This document shows positions 25,840 through 34,425 of a stretch of 64,000 nt of DNA, piece after piece. Under the pieces are notes generated by a model. It searched no databases, was not told the origin of the DNA, and worked only from the letters and a program-made list of their open reading frames with translations. The stretch covers positions 744,001 through 808,000 of the forward strand of contig LT700187.1 of the NCBI GenBank assembly GCA_900155415.1, written 5' to 3'. The DNA comes from Christensenella massiliensis. Lineage in GTDB: Bacteria; Bacillota; Clostridia; Christensenellales; Christensenellaceae. Made by a program: the position numbers and the translations under genes. Every line of letters starts with the position of its first letter. The stretch's first letter is position 1.

Positions 25840-25899
25840 TATTTTTGCACGCCCTTTTGCTTCGCTTCCGCCTCACGGCGAAAGCTCGCTCCTTGGGCG

Positions 25900-25952
25900 G
25901 CTCCTCCTTTACCCCAAACGACTCGCTTCGCTCGAGTCGTTCGGGGGCCCAA
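25900..25952 (-). repeat. Hairpin unit B
   Basis: On the minus strand: GGGCCCCC, arm AACGACTCG, short loop AGCGAAG, arm CGAGTCGTT, GGGG, then TAAAGGAGGAGC. It follows the same plan as units A and C with a different, self-complementary stem. Confidence 0.7.
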
Positions 25953-25963
25953 TTTATCATGAT

Positions 25964-25985
25964 CAAAGTCGGCTCTGTTCCGTTT
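25964..25985. repeat. 22-bp direct repeat, copy 2
   Basis: Exact copy of 25734-25755. Confidence 0.8.
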
Positions 25986-26113
25986 TTGTCCTATTCTGCC
26001 TCGTGCATTTCTTCCGCACGGCAGTAGGCCGCTGCCAATCGCGCTTCGCTCCGCTTGCGCTTTTGGGCGTCCCTTGCCCGGGCACCGTTCTCCAAATCAA
26101 AGATTTGGACGGT

Positions 26114-26175
26114 GCTCCGTCTTCCCCACGAAACTCATTTCGCTTCACTCCATTCGGGATTTTGTGGGGACCCCA
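26114..26175 (-). repeat. Hairpin unit A
   Basis: On the minus strand: TGGGGTCCCCAC, a long loop containing GTGAAGCGAAATGAG, then GTGGGGAAGACGGAGC. CCCCAC pairs with GTGGGG. It is the longest of the three units and keeps the GCGAA core in the loop. Confidence 0.65.
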
Positions 26176-26379
26176 GTCTTCCGCTTACACTTGCGGCAAA
26201 ACTACCGCTTATCAATCATAAAGAATGTTTCGTAATGAACAGGATTTGTGCTGACACAGCCGCACTTCTTTCCGTCCTTCTCTGCTCTCTTGGCACACTT
26301 CGTTCCCTTGCCCGCTTCCCCGCTGGCGGTGGCCGCCAGCGGAACTAGTCTGCGGCGTCAAGCCGCAGGAGCTTTTTTG

Positions 26380-26408
26380 GTTCTTTTTTGGCGATACCAA
26401 AAAAGAAC
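26380..26408. repeat. 12-bp perfect palindrome with 5-nt loop
   Basis: GTTCTTTTTTGG, CGATA, CCAAAAAAGAAC. It lies at the edge of the hairpin array next to the radical SAM gene end. With the TGCGGC/GCCGCA stem just before it, it may act as a terminator on either strand. Confidence 0.7.
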
Positions 26409-26477
26409 ATTGCGCCATTGCCCACACGCCGGGTTCGCGCACGGCAGCGCACCCTTTCCCTATTCCCTGCTCTTTTT

Positions 26478-27800
26478 TCATAACTGCCCGGTCAGGCACT
26501 TTTGTACGTCCCCCGCAAGCACGGCGGGCGGTTCAAAAAACGAGACCTGCCTGCTGCCGTCCGCGGAATACCCGCTCTGCCGATACATAGAAAGCATTTT
26601 CGCGGACATCATGGAGCACAGCACCTCTTCCTGCGTGAAGCGCGTACCTGCTTCCATCTTTCCGCGGCAGGTAATAAAATATTTCGCCCGCTTCCATACC
26701 ACGCCGAGCTTTTTTAGCCCCTCAAAGGTCAGCGCCCCCGTTCGCCGTGCGGAAAGGATACGCCGCGCGCTTGTGACGCCAATGCCCGGCACGCGCAGCA
26801 GCGCTTCATACGGCGCGCGGTTGACCTCCACCGGAAAATATTCGGGATGGCAAAGCGCCCAATTGCACTTGGGATCGATAAACGGGTGGAACGTCTGGTG
26901 CTTTTCGTCGAGCAGCTCTCCCGCCGTAAAATGATAATACCGCAGCAGCCAGTCAGCCTGATACAGCCGGTGCTCCCGCAAAAGCGGCGGCTTTGTGTGC
27001 AGGGAGGGCAAAAGCGAATGCTCCGCAACGGGGATATACGCCGAGAAAAACACACGCTTCAGCTGGTATTTCCGGTACAGTCCCTCCGCGAGGCTAAGGA
27101 TCTGAAAATCCGTTTCGGGCGTCGCGCCGACGATCATCTGGGTACTCTGCCCCGCCGGCGCGAACCGCGGCGCGTGCCGGTAAAGCGCAAGCTCCTGTGT
27201 GTTTTCCCGTTTCCGGTCGCGGATAAAGCCCATAGGCCCAAGCACCGCTTCCCTGCTCTTATCCGGGCACAGAAGCTTCAGACTGCCGCTCGACGGCATC
27301 TCAATGTTGACGCTCATCCTGTCCGCAAGCATACCGAGCCGGGCGAGCATCTCTTCCGATGCACCCGGTATCGCCTTTACGTGTATATACCCGGAAAATC
27401 CATATTCTTTCCGCAGAATGTGCAGGGTTTTCTCCATCAGCGCGCAGGTATCGTCAGGGCTGCGCACCACGCCGGAGCTTAAGAAAAGCCCCTCGATGTA
27501 GTTTCTGCGGTAGAACTGCATGGTAAGGTCCGCAAGCTCGCGCGGGGAAAACATTGTGCGGCGCACGTCGTTTGACCGACGGTTCACACAGTATTTGCAG
27601 TCGAAGATGCAATGATTGGTCAGCAGTACCTTCAAAAGGGAGATGCACCGCCCATCCGCCGCAAAGCTGTGGCAGCAGCCGCCGGACGACGCGCTCCCCG
27701 TCTGCCCGTGCCCTGCCGTGCGGGATACCCCGCTCGAGGTGCACGCAACGTCATACTTTGCCGAATCGGTGAGTATTTTCAGTTTTTCAAATACGTCCAT
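26478..27800 (-). CDS. Putative DNA modification/repair radical SAM protein (TIGR03916)
   Basis: The 440-residue protein carries the radical SAM cluster motif CIFDCKYC (CX3CX2C) near residue 64, preceded by CCHSFAADGRCISLLK, a family signature. The barrel continues with GLFLSSGVV and HVKAIPGAS. Near residue 340 a helix-hairpin-helix, LLRVPGIGVTSARRIL, indicates nucleic-acid contact. It is expected to use a 4Fe-4S cluster and SAM to generate a radical; the substrate is unknown, with DNA repair inferred from its constant pairing with the TIGR03915 family. That partner is downstream on the same strand but behind 769 bp of hairpins. The start follows GGGAGGCGCGGT. Confidence 0.9.
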   Translation of the reverse strand: MDVFEKLKILTDSAKYDVACTSSGVSRTAGHGQTGSASSGGCCHSFAADGRCISLLKVLLTNHCIFDCKYCVNRRSNDVRRTMFSPRELADLTMQFYRRNYIEGLFLSSGVVRSPDDTCALMEKTLHILRKEYGFSGYIHVKAIPGASEEMLARLGMLADRMSVNIEMPSSGSLKLLCPDKSREAVLGPMGFIRDRKRENTQELALYRHAPRFAPAGQSTQMIVGATPETDFQILSLAEGLYRKYQLKRVFFSAYIPVAEHSLLPSLHTKPPLLREHRLYQADWLLRYYHFTAGELLDEKHQTFHPFIDPKCNWALCHPEYFPVEVNRAPYEALLRVPGIGVTSARRILSARRTGALTFEGLKKLGVVWKRAKYFITCRGKMEAGTRFTQEEVLCSMMSAKMLSMYRQSGYSADGSRQVSFFEPPAVLAGDVQKCLTGQL

Positions 27801-27919
27801 ACCGCGCCTCCCGCCGTTCCTGTTTTCTTATCATACCACGGCAGGTGTACAATTACGGTCCTTTCTCAAATTAAATTTTATTTTCCGCGCCGCTTTCTCT
27901 TCCGCCCCTCATGGCAGTT

Positions 27920-27948
27920 TTTGTGCCGCCGTGGTACAATCAGGAGGG
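27920..27948 (+). promoter_or_regulatory. Extended -10 promoter of the CAT-like gene and its leader
   Basis: TACAAT at 27943-27948 is preceded by TGG, an extended -10, and a poor -35 (TGGCAG) 17 bp upstream. Transcription would begin about 45 bp before the leader peptide. Confidence 0.4.
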
Positions 27949-28000
27949 CGCCGCAGGCGCGGCGGCCGATGATTCCTGAAGCTGGCTGGGAGGTGAGTTT

Positions 28001-28039
28001 ATGAAATTCTGCATTGCCGTATTTCCATGCAAGGCCTAA
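28001..28039 (+). CDS. Leader peptide of the CAT-like gene
   Basis: A 12-codon frame, MKFCIAVFPCKA, follows the strong site GGGAGGTGAGTTT and ends 88 bp before the acetyltransferase gene. Its last codons (ATGCAAGG at 28027-28034) are complementary to CCTTGCAT at 28080-28087. That second segment can also pair imperfectly with TGCAAAGG, the ribosome-binding site of the main gene. ATGGAACG (28054-28061) pairs with CGTTCCAT (28097-28104) in an interleaved order. Known cat genes are induced by ribosome stalling in such a short leader. The peptide sequence is unlike the cat-86 leader, so analogy rests on layout only. Confidence 0.55.
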   Translation: MKFCIAVFPCKA

Positions 28040-28053
28040 TCGGATAGACTTGT

Positions 28054-28118
28054 ATGGAACGATGTTTCTATCCCAACGCCCTTGCATTTCTGATAACGTT
28101 CCATCAAATTTGCAAAGG
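28054..28118 (+). promoter_or_regulatory. Alternative leader hairpins covering the CAT-like ribosome-binding site
   Basis: Segments 28054-28061 and 28097-28104 form an 8-bp stem. The loop contains CCTTGCAT (28080-28087), which can pair with the leader peptide codons at 28027-28034 or, with one bulge, with the ribosome-binding site TGCAAAGG at 28111-28118. These pairings compete, the hallmark of attenuation control. Confidence 0.5.
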
Positions 28119-28127
28119 AGAATTGAG

Positions 28128-28763
28128 ATGAATTATAAAACAGTGGAGCTCAGCCGTTGGAGCAGAGGAGACCTCTTTCAATATTATATAAACAGTATGC
28201 GTATCGTTATGAGCCTGACGGCCGACGTCGATGTGACCGGCTTGCTTTCATTTTCAAAAGACAGGCGTTTGAAGTTTTACCCCGTTATGATCTGGGCCGT
28301 CTCAAAAATCGTCAATGCGCACGATGAATTCAAATATGGCTGGGACGACGCCGGGAACCTGATCAAATGGGATCTCGTTTCCCCCTCCTACACCGACTTC
28401 CACGCGCAGGACGAGCGCTTCACAAAATTGCTTACACCCTATTCCGATGATCTGCCGGAATTTCATGCGCGGTTTATGGCCGACCGGGAGAAATATCAGG
28501 ACTGCCGCGCGTTCGTGAAAAACCAGCCCTCGAATTTTTTTGACGTATCCTGCCTGCCGTGGGTGCGCTACCGGCATTTTGACGTTCACGTTTTCGACGA
28601 GGGCAAATTTCTCGCTCCGGTCGTGACGTGGGGAAAATATGAACGGGAAAACGGAAAATATATCATGCCCGTTACGATGAACATTCATCATGCCGTAGCG
28701 GACGGTTTCCACCTGTCCCGCTTCTTTGCGGAGCTGCAGGAGCTGATCGCTTCCCCCGCATAG
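28128..28763 (+). CDS. Chloramphenicol acetyltransferase-like protein
   Basis: The ATG at 28128 follows AAAGGAGAATTGAG; the longer frame from 28014 has no site and would swallow the leader region. The 211-residue protein has the trimeric CAT fold: RGDLFQYYINSM at the start, FHAQDERFTKLLTPY in the middle, and the active-site motif HHAVADGFHLSRFF, whose first histidines include the catalytic base. CAT acetylates chloramphenicol with acetyl-CoA; chromosomal homologues can have other acceptors. The leader arrangement supports drug-inducible control. Resistance itself cannot be read from the sequence. Confidence 0.87.
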   Translation: MNYKTVELSRWSRGDLFQYYINSMRIVMSLTADVDVTGLLSFSKDRRLKFYPVMIWAVSKIVNAHDEFKYGWDDAGNLIKWDLVSPSYTDFHAQDERFTKLLTPYSDDLPEFHARFMADREKYQDCRAFVKNQPSNFFDVSCLPWVRYRHFDVHVFDEGKFLAPVVTWGKYERENGKYIMPVTMNIHHAVADGFHLSRFFAELQELIASPA

Positions 28764-28957
28764 GCCTGCCGGACGCGCCGCAGCGCCTGATGGCTTTGGC
28801 CGTCTTGATTCGTACCGGAGCAGTATAAATTTGACCTCTTTTTTACATTCTTTTTACTGTTTCCGGGCAGACGCGGATGCCTTCCTCCGTTATCCTATAA
28901 GAAGAAAGCGGGCCGGACCCTGCCGGCACCGGACAAAGCAACCATACCCACCTTGGC

Positions 28958-28999
28958 AAAACAAAGCCGCCGGAGCTTGGTGCCCGGCGGCTTTGTTTT
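28958..28999. terminator. Terminator between CAT-like gene and serS
   Basis: A 16-bp stem, AAAACAAAGCCGCCGG with its complement, is flanked by A and T runs and serves serS on the minus strand. It can also end the plus-strand transcript. Confidence 0.88.
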
Positions 29000-29012
29000 A
29001 TCCGTTTTTTAT

Positions 29013-30302
<1,290 letters not shown>

Positions 30303-30409
30303 CTATCAGAAATGGAATGGACTGTTAAAGCCTTGCCGCATGGCCGGGCCGTTTTTCCTCCGCGGGCGCTTCGTCCGTCCGCACAGCCGTATCCCATCCT
30401 TATTCTTTC

Positions 30410-32101
30410 TCACATTTTGTCCGGCGCCTTGATGCCAAGCAGGGCAAGCCCCGTTTTCAGCGTATTCTTCACGCCCCGCACCAGCGCTGCGCGCGCAATG
30501 GTCTGCTCCGCGCTGCCGTCGATGATCCTGTGCTCATAATAATACTTGTTGAACGCCTGAGCAAGGTCTAAAAGATAGCGCGTGACATAAAAGGGCTCGT
30601 TCTTCTCGCTTGCCGCCGCAAGCGCCTGCGGGAAAGACGCAAGAAGCTTTAGGACGGCAAAGGCGTCGTCGTCCGTCAGCGCATCCATATCCGGCTCTCC
30701 CGTAAGCTCCGCGCACCGCGCGAGCACGGACGCGCACCGCGTGTGCGTATACTGCACATACGGGCCCGTTTCCCCGTCGTAATTCAACACCCTGTCGAAC
30801 GAGAACGTGATATCCTTGATGCGGCTCTGCGACAGCGTCGAAAAGATGACCGCGCCCACTCCGATCTCCTCGGCGACCTGCTCCTTGTTTGCAAGGCCGG
30901 GGTTCTTTTCCTCGATGACCGCCCGCGTTTTTTCCACAGCTTTTGTGAGCACGTCCTCCAAAAGCACGATCTTTCCCTTGCGCGTGGAGAGCGTTCCGTC
31001 CTCGAGCGACACCATGCCGAACGCAACATGCTCGCACTGCTCCGCCCATTCGTGCCCCATCTTTTTCAGCACCGCGAACAGCTGCTTAAAGTGCAGGTTC
31101 TGCTGATAGGCCACCACATAAAGGTTTTTATAAAAATCGTATGTCTTTTTACGGTATTCCGCCGCCGCAAGGTCGCGCGTCGCATACAGCGTCGTTCCGT
31201 CTGATTTCAGTATGATCGCCGGCGGCAGGCCCTCCTCGTCGAGGCGCACCACCCACGCCCCCTCGCTCTGCACGAGCAGATTTTTTTCGCGCAGCTCATC
31301 TAAGACCGCGGGGATCTTGTCGTTGTAAAAGCTCTCGCCTGCGTAGCTGTCGAACTGTACGTCGAGCCGTTCATATACGCGCTTCGCCTCGCGCAGGGTA
31401 AGCTCTTTGAACCATTCAAAAATGCGCAGGGCCTCTTCGTCGCCCTCCTCGATCTTTTTGAACCATGCGCGCCCCTGCTCGTTGAGGCTTTCGTCCTTTT
31501 CCGCCTCCTCGTGGAAACGCACATACAGCTTGAGCATGGCGGAAACGGAATCACGGTCGATCTCCTCGTCGTTCCCCCACAGCTTATAGGCCGCAATCAG
31601 CTTGCCGAACTGCGTTCCCCAGTCGCCGAGATGATTGACGCCCACCACGTCGTAGCCGAGATATTTGTAAATTTTATACAGCGCGCTGCCGATCGCCGTG
31701 CTCGAAAGATGCCCGATGTGGAACGGCTTTGCGATATTGACGGACGAGTAGTCGATCACGACCGTTTTGCCCACGCCGGCATCCGACCGCCCCCAGTCTT
31801 CTCCTGCCTCTTCCAACGCCGAAAGCACGCTTTCCGCATAAAAATTCCTGTCATAAAAAAAATTGAGATATCCGCCCGCAGCCTCCGTGCGCGTCACGAA
31901 CGCCGGCGCTTCAAGCTTTCCGGCGAGCTCCTGCGCGATGACGGGCGGCGCCTTCCGCAGCTCCTTTGCCAGCTTGAAGCAGGGCAGGGCCGCATCTCCC
32001 ATTTTCGGGTCGGGGGGCGTTTCCAACAACCCTGCGACCTGCGGCGCTTCCATACCCGCCGCTTTTGCTATCGTTTCCGCAAGCGCGGTTTTAAGATCCA
32101 T
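30410..32101 (-). CDS. argS: Arginyl-tRNA synthetase
   Basis: The start is ATG 32101, 7 bp after GGAGG; a frame 126 bp longer has no site. The 563-residue class I enzyme has an N-terminal tRNA D-loop-binding domain, the HIGH motif as HIGHLSS within SSVNIAKPFHIGHL (near residue 110), the Rossmann insert, and the KMSKS-equivalent region GTLSTRKGKIVLL, degenerate as usual for ArgRS. The C-terminal DALR anticodon domain ends in KAPDKM. It needs tRNA to activate arginine. It heads a likely argS-serS transcription unit. Confidence 0.95.
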   Translation of the reverse strand: MDLKTALAETIAKAAGMEAPQVAGLLETPPDPKMGDAALPCFKLAKELRKAPPVIAQELAGKLEAPAFVTRTEAAGGYLNFFYDRNFYAESVLSALEEAGEDWGRSDAGVGKTVVIDYSSVNIAKPFHIGHLSSTAIGSALYKIYKYLGYDVVGVNHLGDWGTQFGKLIAAYKLWGNDEEIDRDSVSAMLKLYVRFHEEAEKDESLNEQGRAWFKKIEEGDEEALRIFEWFKELTLREAKRVYERLDVQFDSYAGESFYNDKIPAVLDELREKNLLVQSEGAWVVRLDEEGLPPAIILKSDGTTLYATRDLAAAEYRKKTYDFYKNLYVVAYQQNLHFKQLFAVLKKMGHEWAEQCEHVAFGMVSLEDGTLSTRKGKIVLLEDVLTKAVEKTRAVIEEKNPGLANKEQVAEEIGVGAVIFSTLSQSRIKDITFSFDRVLNYDGETGPYVQYTHTRCASVLARCAELTGEPDMDALTDDDAFAVLKLLASFPQALAAASEKNEPFYVTRYLLDLAQAFNKYYYEHRIIDGSAEQTIARAALVRGVKNTLKTGLALLGIKAPDKM

Positions 32102-32150
32102 TTCCATTCCTCCGAATGCCGTTTTTACAATTCCTTTGACCGTAGCCTTT

Positions 32151-32179
32151 AATATACCATAAAAATGGTTCCTTGTAAA
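32151..32179 (-). promoter_or_regulatory. Promoter of argS
   Basis: On the minus strand TTTACA (32174-32179), a 17-bp spacer and TATATT (32151-32156) precede argS, with a leader of about 45 nt. Confidence 0.65.
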
Positions 32180-32311
32180 TAAAGCAGACCGCATAGCGGG
32201 CGCGTTTTGCGCAGTTCTGCGCTTCATCTGAAACGGCGGACGTGCGCAGGTTTTTTCTCTTCGGCCGCAGCTTTGCCGGTCTAAAGACGGGTTTTACCGC
32301 CGGAGCCAATG

Positions 32312-32320
32312 TGATATAAT
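32312..32320 (+). promoter_or_regulatory. Extended -10 promoter of the apbE cassette
   Basis: TGATATAAT at 32312-32320 is a perfect extended -10. The -35 region is weak. It lies 33 bp upstream of the small membrane-peptide gene. Confidence 0.5.
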
Positions 32321-32352
32321 AGGAAACGACCGAAACGAAACAGGGGGCGCTT

Positions 32353-32436
32353 ATGAAACTCGGGCTGAAACGTCTGTTATTCCTACTTCCATTTCTTGCG
32401 GCGGCGGCCGTATTTTTGATCCTGTCCGCAAGATGA
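32353..32436 (+). CDS. 27-residue single-pass membrane peptide upstream of apbE
   Basis: A short gene starts at ATG 32353 behind CAGGGGGCGCTT and encodes MKLGLKRLLFLLPFLAA followed by AAVFLILSAR. That is a Lys/Arg N-terminus and one 20-residue hydrophobic helix. Its stop TGA overlaps the apbE ATG as ATGA, so translation is coupled. It is too short to be a domain of apbE, whose own lipoprotein signal begins at the overlap. It could be a small subunit or assembly peptide for a membrane redox protein, or a leader that sets apbE translation. No family is recognised. Confidence 0.6.
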   Translation: MKLGLKRLLFLLPFLAAAAVFLILSAR

Positions 32437-33431
32437 AGCGTATCCTTTGCGTCCTTAGCGCCGCCCTCTGCTTATTTGCACTCGTATCCTGCGCGCCCGT
32501 GCAGCAAACAAGCGAAATTTTTGCGATGGATACCTTTATCATCCAGACTGCCTATGCGGACAGCGGCGATGCGCTTACCCAGAACAACGAGATGATACGC
32601 AGGCTGGAGGGGGAAATGTCACGCACCATCGAAACGAGCGATGTATGCAGGGCAAACGCTGCGCCCGGACAGGACACAGAGGTCTCGGAGGAAACGGCGG
32701 AGGTGCTTGCCGCTGCGCTCGATGCGGCGGAGGACACCGGCGGCGCGTTTTCCCCCGCGCTCGGCAGCGTCATCGCTGCATGGGGCTTTGGTACGGAGGA
32801 TGCGCATGTTCCCAGCGAAACAGAGCTTGCGTCCGCGCTCAATCAGGCGGATTACCGCACGGTGACGCTCAGCGGGAACACCGTGAACACCGGGGGCGCG
32901 ATGCTCGACCTCGGCGGCGTGGTCAAGGGCTATGCGCTCGATAGGGCTGCTGAAAATCTGAAAGCGAACGGCGTTCAGTCCGCCATCATCTCGTTCGGCG
33001 GCAGCATCTATGCCGTCGGGGAAAAGCCGGACGGAAGCAGCTACAAGGTCGGCATCCGCGATCCGGAGGGCGGGGAAAACGATTATATGGCGACGATCGA
33101 GCTCAACGGGCGCTTCGTTTCGACCTCCGGCACATACGAGCGCGGCTTTTCGGAGGACGGCGTTTACTATCACCATGTGCTCGACCCGGCCACAGGCTTT
33201 CCTGTCGATAACGGCCTCGTTGCCGTAACTGTCCTTTCGGACAGCGGTATCCGGTCGGATATCTATTCCACCGCGCTGCTCGTAATGGGCGCGGAAAAGG
33301 GCGCGGCATTCGCGGAGGAGCACGGGATAGATGCGCTCTTCCTCACCGAGGACAAGCATATCATCACGACGGACGGCTTTGCGGAAACGTATGGGCTTAC
33401 CGTCAGAAACGGAGCATACAGCCTCGGCTGA
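32433..33431 (+). CDS. apbE: FAD:protein FMN transferase (ApbE)
   Basis: The 332-residue lipoprotein has a lipobox LVSC (Cys20) and the ApbE fold: AMDTFIIQTAY, then ALGSVIAAWGFG, the FAD-binding LDLGGVVKGYALDRA and the Mg-site region STSGTYERGF with YYHHVLDPATGFPVDNG (key HHVLDPATG). It moves FMN from FAD onto Thr/Ser of extracytoplasmic redox proteins such as RnfG/NqrC or FMN-bind proteins. It acts outside the membrane. It is followed by NusG-II and Gx-transporter genes, a cassette seen in Firmicutes linked with flavin-based electron transfer. No acceptor protein is recognised in the window. Confidence 0.93.
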   Translation: MKRILCVLSAALCLFALVSCAPVQQTSEIFAMDTFIIQTAYADSGDALTQNNEMIRRLEGEMSRTIETSDVCRANAAPGQDTEVSEETAEVLAAALDAAEDTGGAFSPALGSVIAAWGFGTEDAHVPSETELASALNQADYRTVTLSGNTVNTGGAMLDLGGVVKGYALDRAAENLKANGVQSAIISFGGSIYAVGEKPDGSSYKVGIRDPEGGENDYMATIELNGRFVSTSGTYERGFSEDGVYYHHVLDPATGFPVDNGLVAVTVLSDSGIRSDIYSTALLVMGAEKGAAFAEEHGIDALFLTEDKHIITTDGFAETYGLTVRNGAYSLG

Positions 33432-33468
33432 AGCGCCTGCGCCTCCTCATCAACACGGATAAGAAGCT

Positions 33469-33837
33469 ATGCGGAATAAACTCATCACCAAAAGCGATAT
33501 CATTTTCACGGCGGCCATTGCCGCGGCTGTTCTTTTGATATGGTTTTTCACTTTGCCCCGCACGGCGGGAGAATATGTCGTTATCAGGCGGGGCGGCGAG
33601 GTCGTGGCGTCTCTGCCTCTTTCGGAGGACGCCTCCCTTGCGGTGGACGGGGATTACCATAACGTGTTCGAGATCAGAAACGGCTCCGTGCGCATGGCGG
33701 AGACCGACTGCCCCAACCGTCAGTGCGAACGGACGGGAAGCATTTCCCGCGCGGGGCAGTCTATCGTGTGCGCGCCGAACGGCGTAACTGCGACTATCAC
33801 GGGAGGGGAGGCTGATGTCGATGGCATTACGGGATAA
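33469..33837 (+). CDS. NusG domain II-containing protein
   Basis: The 122-residue protein has one N-terminal membrane helix (IIFTAAIAAAVLLIWFF) and then a small beta-barrel of the NusG domain II type: EYVVIRRGGEVVASLPL, HNVFEIRNGSVRMAETDCPNRQC (quoted in part: RMAETDCPNRQC), SIVCAPNGVTATI. The domain would lie outside the membrane and holds three cysteines. Such proteins neighbour apbE and Gx-transporter genes in many anaerobic Firmicutes, with unknown role. It overlaps the next gene by 23 bp, so both are translated from one message. Confidence 0.88.
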   Translation: MRNKLITKSDIIFTAAIAAAVLLIWFFTLPRTAGEYVVIRRGGEVVASLPLSEDASLAVDGDYHNVFEIRNGSVRMAETDCPNRQCERTGSISRAGQSIVCAPNGVTATITGGEADVDGITG

Positions 33838-34339
33838 TAAGACCTCCCGCTTCGTGCTCGCCGCCGTATTCTGCGGGCTCGCGCTCGCGCTTTCCCTGCT
33901 CGACGGCGCGGTCTCTTCCCTGCTTCCCCTGCCCGGCTTCAAGCTTGGCCTTGCGAACGTCGTCTCCCTGCTTGCGCTTCTCACGCTCGGGCTTCCGTGG
34001 ACGCTGCTCATCTGCCTTGTGCGCAGCCTGCTTGCCGCGGCGCTTTCGGGCAACCTGACGATGCTGTTTTTTTCGCTCGCAGGCGGCGTTGTTTCCATTC
34101 TCGTCATGCGGCTCGCCCAAAAGCGCCTGTCCGTTATCAAAATGAGCGTGCTCGGCGGCGTCTCCCACAACCTGATGCAGCTCGTGTGCGCGGCGCTGCT
34201 GACCGCCACGCCGCAGGTCTCCTATTATGTTCCTGTGCTCGTCCTTACGGGCACGGTGTGCGGCTTCTTTGTGGGCGTGCTGTGCACGCTCGTATCCCGG
34301 CGGCTCCGTCTTCCGTTCGCGGCCGCTTCGCCTGAATAA
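33815..34339 (+). CDS. Gx transporter family protein
   Basis: The 174-residue hydrophobic protein has about five or six membrane helices and the family pattern: FVLAAVFCGLALALSLLDG, LLPLPGFKLGLANVVSLLAL (key PGFKLGLANV), and VLGGVSHNLMQLVCA. The family is often labelled heptaprenyl diphosphate synthase component I, but it belongs with ECF-type substrate-binding membrane proteins. Neighbourhood with apbE and a NusG-II protein suggests a part in flavin or quinone supply to a membrane redox system. That role is inference. The start follows GGGAGGGGAGGCTG. Confidence 0.88.
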   Translation: MSMALRDNKTSRFVLAAVFCGLALALSLLDGAVSSLLPLPGFKLGLANVVSLLALLTLGLPWTLLICLVRSLLAAALSGNLTMLFFSLAGGVVSILVMRLAQKRLSVIKMSVLGGVSHNLMQLVCAALLTATPQVSYYVPVLVLTGTVCGFFVGVLCTLVSRRLRLPFAAASPE

Positions 34340-34380
34340 ACCTTTTTTCAAAATAATACTCAAAAGGCTCTCTTTTATTG

Positions 34381-34386
34381 TATAAT
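34381..34386 (+). promoter_or_regulatory. -10 of the protease-pseudokinase gene
   Basis: TATAAT lies 39 bp upstream of the ATG at 34426. The -35 region (CTCAAA) is weak. Confidence 0.4.
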
Positions 34387-34425
34387 AAAGCTACCGAATA
34401 AAATTCTTTTATGGGTGGGTGTATC

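Larger units (their letters stand above)
25709..26477. repeat. Hairpin-array insertion between paired genes
   Basis: This 769-bp stretch is made of stacked inverted repeats with no supported gene. It includes three units of one pattern (25787-25839, 25900-25952, 26114-26175), a 22-bp direct repeat (25734-25755 and 25964-25985), CCAAATC/GATTTGG near 26093, a 10-bp GC stem near 26320-26342, TGCGGC/GCCGCA at 26351-26367 and a 12-bp stem at 26380-26408. It separates two genes that usually adjoin. It may be a composite of palindromic intergenic repeats carried into the operon. Confidence 0.7.

Noticed and set aside
25719-25966. Two short minus-strand frames (77 and 63 codons) in the hairpin array
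   Set aside because: They translate inverted repeats rich in Arg, Lys and Glu, overlap in different frames, and have no ribosome-binding site. Similar spurious frames arise wherever such repeats occur.
28014-28127. N-terminal extension of the CAT-like protein
   Set aside because: The internal ATG at 28128 has a perfect ribosome-binding site, and the extension would cover the leader hairpins.
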